Source: an uncultured Gemmatimonadota bacterium
Lineage (GTDB): Bacteria; Gemmatimonadota; Gemmatimonadetes; Longimicrobiales; Gaopeijiaceae
Assembly: GCA_938030915.1 (NCBI GenBank)
Contig: CALHIO010000285.1
Coordinates: forward strand, 1-5,177
DNA: 5,177 nucleotides
Direction of reading: 5' to 3'
Both the position numbers and the translations under genes were made by a program. A model generated the notes under the pieces. It was not told the DNA's origin. It did not search any database and was given only the letters and a program-made list of their open reading frames with translations. How positions within the stretch are numbered: position 1 is the stretch's first letter; every line of letters starts with the position of its first letter. Shown here in pieces: positions 1 to 5,177 of this stretch.

Positions 1-1
1 C

Positions 2-1003
2 GGGACCGATCCCGTCGCCGACATCGCGGTCCTGCGTATTTCAGACGAGGACTTGCCGGTCGCGCCGGTCGGTACAGCCGAGGGGCTGATGATCGGAGAA
101 TGGGCAATCGCGATCGGGAACCCACTGGGAAATTATGTCGCCGACAGTGAGCCGACGGTCACAGCCGGTGTGATCTCGGCGGTCGACCGAAACATCGCTC
201 CGTCCTCGGAGGACGAAGGCTTCTACTTTGGAATGATCCAGACAGATGCAGCCATCAACCCCGGGAACTCGGGGGGTGCGCTCGTCAACGCCGATGGAGA
301 GGTGATCGGAATCAACGCCTCGATCATTTCCCGGAGTGGCGGCAGCGAGGGTCTCGGCTTCGCGATTCCGCTCGACCGTGCCCTTCAGATCGCGAACGAC
401 TTCCTCGAGTACGGCGAGATCCGTCGGGCCTGGGTAGGGATCGACGTCGAGCCCGTCGAAGCCGACGCGTGGGGCCGCACGCGCGGCGTCCGTGTCAGCC
501 GCGTGGCCGAGGGGTCTCCCGCAGACGAGGCTGCGCTCGAAGTCGGCGACGTCCTCCTGCGCGCCAACGGCCGGCCCCTCTCGGGACCGCTCGACTGGGA
601 GGGCGTACTCCTCGACCTTCGGGCCGAAGACGAGGTGGAACTGGATGTCCAGGGTCAGTCGCGTGTGATCGGGCTGAATGCAGAGCCGTTTCCATCGACC
701 ACGGCGGCACGCGTCACACTCTTCCGGGACATCGAGCTCATCTCCGTTTCTCCCCAGATTCAGGGTGAGCTCGGTCTCGCCAGCGACGCCGGCGCGCTGA
801 TCGCGGACATCTCCGCGGAACTCACCAGTCGGACCCGACTGCAGACCGGCGACGTGATCATACAGATGAACCGAAGCCGTATCCGCAGTGCCGACGACGC
901 CGCGGCCTTCTTCGATGCGCTCACGGGCCAGCAGGGCCGGATCGTCGTCTACCTCGAGCGAAACAACAACTACTACACGACCAGCCTGTACTGGAGGGGT
1001 TAG
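2..1003 (+). CDS. HtrA/Deg-family serine endoprotease with two PDZ domains (5' partial)
   Basis: This is the C-terminal 333 residues of a trypsin-like HtrA/DegP-type protease, which in bacteria usually degrades or refolds damaged proteins in the cell envelope. The window opens inside the protease domain, so the signal peptide or membrane anchor and the catalytic His are missing. The visible frame begins GTDPVADIAVLRI, where the Asp codon at 20-22 fits the catalytic Asp. The nucleophile motif NPGNSGGAL follows, with Ser at 269-271, and then the typical GLGFAIP segment. PDZ1 runs from about 428 to 680 and PDZ2 from about 704 to 985, ending near a short NNNYYTTSLYW tail. A TTG at 53 is only an internal Leu codon, since homology extends upstream of it. 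The TAG stop at 1001-1003 touches the purB start, so the protease is probably cotranscribed with the purine genes. The family is clear; the degP, degQ or degS-like subtype cannot be decided without the N-terminus. Confidence 0.95.
   Translation, partial: GTDPVADIAVLRISDEDLPVAPVGTAEGLMIGEWAIAIGNPLGNYVADSEPTVTAGVISAVDRNIAPSSEDEGFYFGMIQTDAAINPGNSGGALVNADGEVIGINASIISRSGGSEGLGFAIPLDRALQIANDFLEYGEIRRAWVGIDVEPVEADAWGRTRGVRVSRVAEGSPADEAALEVGDVLLRANGRPLSGPLDWEGVLLDLRAEDEVELDVQGQSRVIGLNAEPFPSTTAARVTLFRDIELISVSPQIQGELGLASDAGALIADISAELTSRTRLQTGDVIIQMNRSRIRSADDAAAFFDALTGQQGRIVVYLERNNNYYTTSLYWRG
993..997 (+). promoter_or_regulatory. Ribosome binding site that decides the purB TTG start
   Basis: GGAGG (within GGAGGGG, 993-999) lies six bases before the TTG at 1004 and inside the last codons of the protease gene. 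The next candidate start, ATG at 1021, would be 23 bases from it, which is too far. This supports TTG as the true start and suggests that ribosomes ending the protease gene can reinitiate on purB. Confidence 0.7.
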
Positions 1004-2443
1004 TTGGACCTCGATCGTTACATGCACCCGCTCTCCGACCGGTACGCGTCGAGAGAGATGCAGCAGATCTTCTCGCCCGCGCGTCGCTTCGGGACGTGGC
1101 GTCGACTCTGGATCGCGCTCGCGGAGAGTGAGGCCGAACTCGGACTCGACATCTCCGACGAAGCCCTCGAGCAAATGCGCGCGGCCGTCGACGAACTCGA
1201 TCTCGAGAAAGCGGCCGAGTACGAGAAACGGTTCCGGCACGATGTCATGGCGCACGTGCACCTTTTCGGTGACGATGCCCCGGCTGCGAAAGGCATCATT
1301 CATCTGGGTGCTACGAGCGCGTTCATCGGCGACAACACGGATCTGATCCTCCACCGTGACGCGCTGGAACTGGTTCGTGCGCGGCTGCTCCGTTGCGTCG
1401 AGGCGCTGACGGAGTTCGCTCGGGAATACGCGGCGCTTCCGACACTGGGATACACCCACTTCCAGCCGGCGCAGCCGACCACGGTCGGCAAGCGTGCGAC
1501 CCTCTGGATCCAGGACCTCCTCCTCGACATCGAAGAGCTCGATCACCGAATCGACGTGCTTCGATTCCGCGGCGTTCGCGGCACCACCGGCACCCAGGCG
1601 TCGTTCCTCGAGTTGTTCGAGGGCGATCACGACAAGGTGGACGCACTCGACCTCGCGGTGGGCCAGCGTATGGGCTTCCAGTCGACGTACCCGGTCAGCG
1701 GACAGACCTACTCCCGAAAGGTCGACTACGCGGTTCAGGCCTCGCTGGCCGGCGCCGCCGCCTCGGTCTCCAAGATCGGACACGACCTGCGTATCCTGGC
1801 CCACCTTCGGGAAGTCGAGGAGCCGTTCGAAGCGGAGCAGATCGGATCGTCGGCGATGCCCTACAAGCGCAATCCGATGCGTGCGGAACGCATCTGCGCG
1901 CTGGCTCGGCATGTGATCACCCTCTCCATTGATCCGGCGTTCACGGCAGCCACGCAGTGGCTCGAGCGTACCCTGGACGATTCGGCGAATCGACGGGTCT
2001 CGGTGCCGGACGCCTTCCTCGCGCTCGACGGCTGCCTCGTCCTGCTGGAGAACGTTTCGCGCCGACTGATCGTGAACCCGGAGGTCGTTCGCAGGAATCT
2101 CGCCGAGCACCTTCCCTTCATGGCCACAGAGACGATCTTGATGCACGCCGTGTCTCGAGGCGGAGATCGGCAGGAGCTGCACGAGTCGATTCGGCAGCAC
2201 TCGATGGCCGCCGCGAGACGCATGAAGGAAGAGGGTGCCGATGCAGATCTGCTCGACCGGATCGCCGGAGACGACTCATTTGGTCTTCGCGCGGACGAGC
2301 TTCAGGAGATGGTCGATCCGATGCGTTTCGTGGGACGCGCCCCGTCCCAGGTCGCGCGCTTCATCGAGCGCGCCGTCACCCCGGTCCTAGAGAAACATCG
2401 TTCCCACACCATCAACCTGGACGCTCCCACACTCCATGTCTGA
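1004..2443 (+). CDS. purB: Adenylosuccinate lyase, animal-like type
   Basis: This cytosolic enzyme of the fumarase/aspartase superfamily acts twice in purine synthesis. It releases fumarate from SAICAR to give AICAR, and from adenylosuccinate to give AMP. The 479-residue product has the family signature GSSAMPYKRNP at 281-291, which carries the catalytic Ser in a flexible loop. The general-acid His lies in TLGYTHFQPAQ (His152), and the substrate-binding segments RHDVMAHVH (78-86) and LGATSAFIGDNTDL (101-114) are intact. Much of the chain (FRGVRGTTGTQASFLELFEGD, about 188-208, and LERTLDDSANRR, 320-331) matches human ADSL as I recall it, far better than the E. coli enzyme; human ADSL is 484 residues. 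The start is TTG, chosen for the well-spaced GGAGG upstream; ATG at 1021 would remove only six residues. There is no gap after the protease gene, and the last 8 bases overlap purC, whose product makes its substrate SAICAR. Confidence 0.97.
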   Translation: MDLDRYMHPLSDRYASREMQQIFSPARRFGTWRRLWIALAESEAELGLDISDEALEQMRAAVDELDLEKAAEYEKRFRHDVMAHVHLFGDDAPAAKGIIHLGATSAFIGDNTDLILHRDALELVRARLLRCVEALTEFAREYAALPTLGYTHFQPAQPTTVGKRATLWIQDLLLDIEELDHRIDVLRFRGVRGTTGTQASFLELFEGDHDKVDALDLAVGQRMGFQSTYPVSGQTYSRKVDYAVQASLAGAAASVSKIGHDLRILAHLREVEEPFEAEQIGSSAMPYKRNPMRAERICALARHVITLSIDPAFTAATQWLERTLDDSANRRVSVPDAFLALDGCLVLLENVSRRLIVNPEVVRRNLAEHLPFMATETILMHAVSRGGDRQELHESIRQHSMAAARRMKEEGADADLLDRIAGDDSFGLRADELQEMVDPMRFVGRAPSQVARFIERAVTPVLEKHRSHTINLDAPTLHV

Positions 2444-3377
2444 TCAGAACCTGGTCCACGAGTCGCAGCTGCCCCTGCCGCTCCTCCACAGAGGAAAGGT
2501 CAGGGATGTCTACGAGGTGAATGCCGACACGCTCCTCATGATCGCGAGCGACCGCGTCAGTGCCTTCGACGTCGTTCTTCCTCAGCCGATCCCCCACAAG
2601 GGGGAGGTCCTCACCCAGATCACCGCGTGGTGGCTCGACCAGCTGAATGATCAGCTGTCCCACCACCTGATCGCCGTGGACCCCGACCGCATCATCGCCC
2701 GGCACCCCGAACTTGCGGCTACTCGGGATCAGTGGGCGCGGCGGGCGATGCTCGTGCACAAGACCGACCCCGTCCTCGTCGAGTGCGTGGTGCGCGGCTA
2801 CATCTCGGGCTCCGCGTGGAAGGAGTACAAGCAGAGCGGCACACTCGCGGGAGAGCCACTCGCCGAGGGGCTCCAGGAGAGTCAGCGCCTCGACCCGGCC
2901 ATCTTTTCGCCGGCGACCAAGGCTCAGCAGGGAGAGCACGACGAGAACATCACCTTCGGTCAGACGAAGGAGATCCTCGGAGACGAGCTGGCGAACCGGC
3001 TGAAGGATCTTTCCCTCGAAATCTACGGGTTCGGCCGTGACGTCGCCGAGAAGAGCGACATCATCCTCGCCGACACCAAGTTCGAATTCGGCCACAAGGA
3101 TGGGGAACTGATGCTCATCGACGAAGTGCTGACGCCTGACTCGTCACGCTTCTGGCCCAAGGAGAGCTACGGGATCGGGCGGGGTCAGCCTTCGCTCGAC
3201 AAACAGCCGGTACGTGACTGGCTCGAGACCCTCGACTGGGACAAGAGCCCGCCACCGCCTGACTTGCCCGCCGAGGTGGTCCACGAGTCGTCCGAGCGGT
3301 ATAAGGACGTCTTCAAGCGGCTGACCGGTACGGCGCTCGCCGACTATCAGCCTCCGCTCTTCGGGGACGACCGGTGA
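2436..3377 (+). CDS. purC: SAICAR synthetase (phosphoribosylaminoimidazole-succinocarboxamide synthase)
   Basis: PurC joins aspartate to CAIR with ATP hydrolysis, giving SAICAR, the substrate of the PurB encoded just upstream. At 313 residues it is the long form, as in yeast ADE1 (about 306), rather than the E. coli form (237). Visible hallmarks in order are the nucleotide-binding GKVRDVYEV (20-28), ASDRVSAFD (37-45), PIPHKGEVL (51-59), the first family signature VECVVRGYISGSAWKEY (115-131), SPATKAQQGEHDENI (158-172), and the second signature ILADTKFEFG (210-219), followed by LIDEVLTPDSSRFW. The C-terminal 70 or so residues (QPSLDKQPVRDWL onward) are the extension of the long form. ATG at 2436 overlaps purB by 8 bases. 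No good Shine-Dalgarno sequence precedes it, so translation probably depends on coupling to purB. The stop overlaps psd in GTGA. All key motifs are intact. Confidence 0.97.
   Translation: MSDQNLVHESQLPLPLLHRGKVRDVYEVNADTLLMIASDRVSAFDVVLPQPIPHKGEVLTQITAWWLDQLNDQLSHHLIAVDPDRIIARHPELAATRDQWARRAMLVHKTDPVLVECVVRGYISGSAWKEYKQSGTLAGEPLAEGLQESQRLDPAIFSPATKAQQGEHDENITFGQTKEILGDELANRLKDLSLEIYGFGRDVAEKSDIILADTKFEFGHKDGELMLIDEVLTPDSSRFWPKESYGIGRGQPSLDKQPVRDWLETLDWDKSPPPPDLPAEVVHESSERYKDVFKRLTGTALADYQPPLFGDDR
3363..3367 (+). promoter_or_regulatory. Weak ribosome binding site for psd
   Basis: GGGGA ends six bases before the GTG start at 3374, inside the last codons of purC. It is a modest match to the Shine-Dalgarno consensus. 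Together with the GTGA stop/start overlap it favours GTG at 3374 as the psd start. Confidence 0.4.
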
Positions 3378-4078
3378 AGATCGCCCGCGAGGGAATTCCG
3401 TTCGCTGCGGCGGGCGTCTTCCTCGCGGGCGCCTGCTTCGCAGGCTCATGGCTCGTGGGCGTGCCCGATGGCACGGGTGAGCTTCATGCCGCCCCGGGAG
3501 CGGCGGAGATCGCACTCGCTCTGGCCGGCTGGGCCATGGCCGTGCTCTCGGTCTTCGTTCTCTGGTTCTTCCGGAACCCCGAGCCTCACGTACCCATGGA
3601 CGAGGCGCTCGTCGTCGCGCCCGGCCAGGGAAAGGTCATCCTGATCGAAGACGTGGAGGAGCCGGACTTCATTGCCGGTGCGGCCAAGAAGATCTCGATC
3701 TTCCTGAGCGTCTTCGACGTTCACGTCCAGCGCTCACCCGTCACGGGAACCGTCGGTCTCAAAGTCTACCGTCCCGGGACGTATGCCGTCGCGTGGGCCG
3801 AGAAGGCATCCGAGGACAACGAGCAGTCGTCGCTCGGGATCGTGACCGAGCACGGGAAGGTTCTGGTGAAGCAGATCGCCGGACTCGTCGCGCGCAGGAT
3901 CATCACGGATCCGGACGAGGGCGACACCGTGGAGCGAGGGCGTCGCTTCGGTCTGATCCGATTCGGCTCGCGCGTGGATCTCTTTCTTCCACCGCACTGG
4001 GAGATCCTCTGTTCGGTCGGCGATCGCGTAACCGTGGGCTCGTCCCCGATGGCGCGGATGTGCGCCGAGGAGGCCTGA
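3374..4078 (+). CDS. psd: Phosphatidylserine decarboxylase, short membrane-anchored type
   Basis: Psd removes CO2 from phosphatidylserine to make phosphatidylethanolamine at the inner membrane. The proenzyme cuts itself at a Gly-Ser bond, and the Ser becomes the pyruvoyl cofactor. The 234-residue product has two hydrophobic segments (about 8-30 and 43-66), then WFFRNPEP (64-71), KKISIFLSVFDVHVQRSPV (105-123), AWAEKASEDNEQSS (140-153), KQIAGLVARRI (166-176) and RFGSRVDLFLP (196-206). Cleavage is expected at Gly198-Ser199 (Ser codon 3968-3970), giving a small C-terminal alpha subunit. His117 fits the processing His. The odd point is Gln85 in APGQGKV, where the family normally has APADGKV with the Asp of the self-cleavage triad. 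GTG at 3374 overlaps the purC stop by 4 bases, and the stop overlaps pssA by 1 base. An archaetidylserine or other head-group substrate is possible, but the adjacent pssA makes phosphatidylserine much more likely. Confidence 0.93.
   Translation: MKIAREGIPFAAAGVFLAGACFAGSWLVGVPDGTGELHAAPGAAEIALALAGWAMAVLSVFVLWFFRNPEPHVPMDEALVVAPGQGKVILIEDVEEPDFIAGAAKKISIFLSVFDVHVQRSPVTGTVGLKVYRPGTYAVAWAEKASEDNEQSSLGIVTEHGKVLVKQIAGLVARRIITDPDEGDTVERGRRFGLIRFGSRVDLFLPPHWEILCSVGDRVTVGSSPMARMCAEEA
4068..4073 (+). promoter_or_regulatory. Ribosome binding site of pssA
   Basis: AGGAGG lies four bases before the ATG at 4078, inside the final codons of psd. It is a strong match to the consensus, with slightly tight spacing. 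It supports ATG 4078 over earlier in-frame start codons that would overlap psd by hundreds of bases. Confidence 0.65.
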
Positions 4079-4974
4079 TGCCCAGACGGCGCCAGACCCT
4101 TCAGCGTGGGGTCATCATTCTCCCGTCGGCCTTCACGCTGGGGAACCTCTTCTTCGGTATCTACGCGATGGTGTCCGTGTCCCGGGGCGACTTCATGTGG
4201 GCGGGATGGTGCATCATCATCGCGGGCATCCTGGACATGCTCGACGGGAGCGTGGCCCGTCTGACCCGGACGGGTTCAGCGTTTGGGGCGGAGCTCGACT
4301 CGCTGGTCGACGCGGTCTCGTTCGGTGTCGCCCCCGGCTACATCATGTTCGCACTCTTTTTTGCGGACGCTCAGTGGAGCTGGGTGCTCTCCTTCGTCTA
4401 CGTCACCGCCGTGGTGGTCCGTCTCGCACGATTCAATATCGAGCAGGGCGGCGAAGCGAAACGACATTTCCACGGCCTCCCGTCGCCGTCTGCCGGCATG
4501 GCGCTCGCATCGTTCTTTCCATTCAGTCAAACGAGCGTCTTCGCCACCTATCTGGCCGATCTGCCATGGCAGCAGATCATGGGCGTGGGCATGGTGCTTC
4601 TGGCCGTCCTCATGGTGAGCCACGTCCCGTACGGCAAGGTCTCCAAGATCGGGCTCCGCACCGCTCGCGGGATCACGAATACGGTCATCATGCTCGTGGC
4701 GATCTTCGCCGCGGTCGCGGTGCCGGAATACTACTTCTTCACCATTCTGGTCCTGTATATCGCCTGGGGCCTGCTCAAGTCCGTGTTTCTCGGCTTCCTC
4801 GACCGCATTCCCGGCGGGGATCCCCTGCTCGACGAAGAGGAGGGTGAGGCCGGCGCCCGGACCGAGGTCCGGGACATGGACTATGGTGACCTGGTCCCTC
4901 AGGGGGCCGCGCATCTCAAACTCGATTCCCAACCCACCCCCGACCCCGATCACGGTCTGGAGGAACAAGCGTGA
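4078..4974 (+). CDS. pssA: CDP-diacylglycerol-serine O-phosphatidyltransferase, integral membrane type
   Basis: PssA transfers phosphatidate from CDP-diacylglycerol to L-serine, releasing CMP and giving the phosphatidylserine that Psd then decarboxylates. The 298-residue product carries the complete CDP-alcohol phosphatidyltransferase motif, D-G-x2-A-R-x8-G-x3-D-x3-D, as Asp56, Gly57, Ala60, Arg61, Gly70, Asp74 and Asp78; these acidic residues bind the metal ions and CDP. VVVRLARFN (112-120) and FHGLPSPSAG (131-140) are typical of the Bacillus-like, membrane-embedded PssA rather than the phospholipase D-like E. coli enzyme. Hydrophobic stretches near 20-35, 41-55, 84-115, 138-160, 166-183 and 200-240 fit a multi-pass protein. 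After about residue 243 comes a hydrophilic, acidic tail of some 55 residues (DEEEGEAG and others) that I do not recognise. ATG at 4078 overlaps the psd stop by one base (TGATG), and the stop overlaps purS in GTGA. Confidence 0.95.
   Translation: MPRRRQTLQRGVIILPSAFTLGNLFFGIYAMVSVSRGDFMWAGWCIIIAGILDMLDGSVARLTRTGSAFGAELDSLVDAVSFGVAPGYIMFALFFADAQWSWVLSFVYVTAVVVRLARFNIEQGGEAKRHFHGLPSPSAGMALASFFPFSQTSVFATYLADLPWQQIMGVGMVLLAVLMVSHVPYGKVSKIGLRTARGITNTVIMLVAIFAAVAVPEYYFFTILVLYIAWGLLKSVFLGFLDRIPGGDPLLDEEEGEAGARTEVRDMDYGDLVPQGAAHLKLDSQPTPDPDHGLEEQA
4856..4873 (+). repeat. Perfect 7-bp GC-rich inverted repeat in the pssA tail
   Basis: CCCGGAC (4856-4862) and GTCCGGG (4867-4873) are perfect reverse complements around the four-base loop CGAG. 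The repeat lies in the poorly conserved tail of pssA, about 100 bases before the purS start. No T-run follows, so it does not look like an intrinsic terminator. It may be an RNA stem affecting message stability or readthrough, or chance in a GC-rich coding region. Confidence 0.35.
4959..4964 (+). promoter_or_regulatory. Ribosome binding site of purS
   Basis: GGAGGA lies six bases before the GTG at 4971, at near-ideal spacing, inside the last codons of pssA. It decides GTG 4971 as the purS start. Confidence 0.7.
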
Positions 4975-5177
4975 GTCAGTACCGTCTCGAAGTTCGTGTG
5001 AAGCCCCGCCCCGGACTTCTCGACCCCCAGGGCAAGGCCATCCATCATTCGCTCAACTCTCTCGGCTGGGAGGGCGTGAGTGACGTGCGTGTGGGTAAGG
5101 CCATTTACATCGATATGGACGCGGAGTCGGCGGATGCCGCACTCGAGGCCGCCGAAGCGATGTGCCGCAAGCTGCTC
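4971..5177 (+). CDS. purS: FGAM synthetase small subunit PurS (3' partial)
   Basis: PurS is the small bridging subunit of formylglycinamidine ribonucleotide (FGAM) synthetase. It helps pass ammonia from the glutaminase PurQ to the synthetase PurL in the fourth step of purine synthesis. The window holds 69 codons starting MSQYRLEVRVKPRPGLLDPQ. The pattern V-x-V-x-x-K-x-x-x-LDPQGKAIHHSLNSLG, then VSDVRVGKAIYI and finally EAMCRKLL, matches the known PurS family along its length (for example LDPQG and DVRIGK in B. subtilis, as recalled). Full proteins have about 80-90 residues, so only some 10-20 C-terminal residues are missing. GTG at 4971 overlaps the pssA stop by 4 bases and has a good ribosome binding site. 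Its presence predicts separate purQ and short purL genes, probably just after this window. Confidence 0.93.
   Translation, partial: MSQYRLEVRVKPRPGLLDPQGKAIHHSLNSLGWEGVSDVRVGKAIYIDMDAESADAALEAAEAMCRKLL

Noticed and set aside
1..14. Inverted repeat CGGGA-CCGA-TCCCG at the window edge
   Set aside because: It lies within the protease coding frame (GTDPV), is only 5 bp long, and is likely chance.
1021..1023. ATG as an alternative purB start
   Set aside because: It is 23 bases from the GGAGGGG, whereas TTG at 1004 is ideally placed. The difference is only six residues, so this is not fully excluded.
41..2200. A minus-strand open frame of 719 codons running opposite the protease and purB genes
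   Set aside because: It lies wholly opposite two clear, conserved genes. Its translation is rich in Arg, Asp, Glu and Val with no recognisable domain, as expected for the antisense of GC-rich codons. Its length alone is not evidence.
2591..2604. Short hairpin CCCCC-ACAA-GGGGG, as a possible terminator or regulatory stem
   Set aside because: It encodes the conserved PurC segment PIPHKGEVL, has only a 5-bp stem and no T-run; codon choice explains it.
3793..4077. Upstream extension of the pssA frame to an earlier start codon at 3793
   Set aside because: It would overlap psd by 285 bases and add an Arg-rich stretch without homology. The ATG at 4078 has a strong AGGAGG and the usual stop/start overlap.
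4276..4968. A minus-strand open frame of 230 codons opposite pssA
   Set aside because: It is the antisense shadow of a conserved membrane enzyme; its translation is His-, Asp- and Glu-rich with no known motif.

Overview
This 5.2 kb window lies inside a tightly packed, single-strand bacterial gene cluster with high GC content (clearly well above 55% by eye). Every base belongs to a plus-strand gene. The order is: 3' part of an HtrA/Deg-family serine protease, purB, purC, psd, pssA, and the 5' part of purS. No junction has more than a zero-base gap, and four of the five junctions overlap (8, 4, 1 and 4 bases). This layout implies one transcript with translational coupling. No promoter, terminator, RNA gene, mobile element or CRISPR array is visible. 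The operon start lies before the window and its end lies after it.

The cluster joins three jobs. PurB, PurC and PurS belong to de novo purine synthesis: PurS is a small subunit of the three-part FGAM synthetase (PurS-PurQ-PurL), PurC makes SAICAR, and PurB cleaves SAICAR and adenylosuccinate. Between purC and purS sit the two membrane enzymes that make phosphatidylethanolamine: PssA (CDP-diacylglycerol plus serine to phosphatidylserine) and Psd (phosphatidylserine to phosphatidylethanolamine). The envelope protease at the front has two PDZ domains and its stop codon directly abuts the TTG start of purB.

The sequence does not name the organism. PurS argues against enterobacteria and related gammaproteobacteria, which use a single long PurL. 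PurB is closely similar to the animal-type adenylosuccinate lyase, PurC is the long (about 300 residue) form, and Psd is the short form seen for example in Bacteroidetes. High GC together with these features would fit Gemmatimonadota or a related lineage, but this is a low-confidence inference from recall.

The genes are mostly ordinary housekeeping genes. The points most worth a second look are: a Gln in Psd where the family has the Asp of its self-cleavage triad (Ser and His are kept); the insertion of a complete PE pathway inside a purine operon; the animal-like PurB; and a perfect GC-rich hairpin in the unconserved tail of pssA just before purS. I see no evidence of a wholly new system here.
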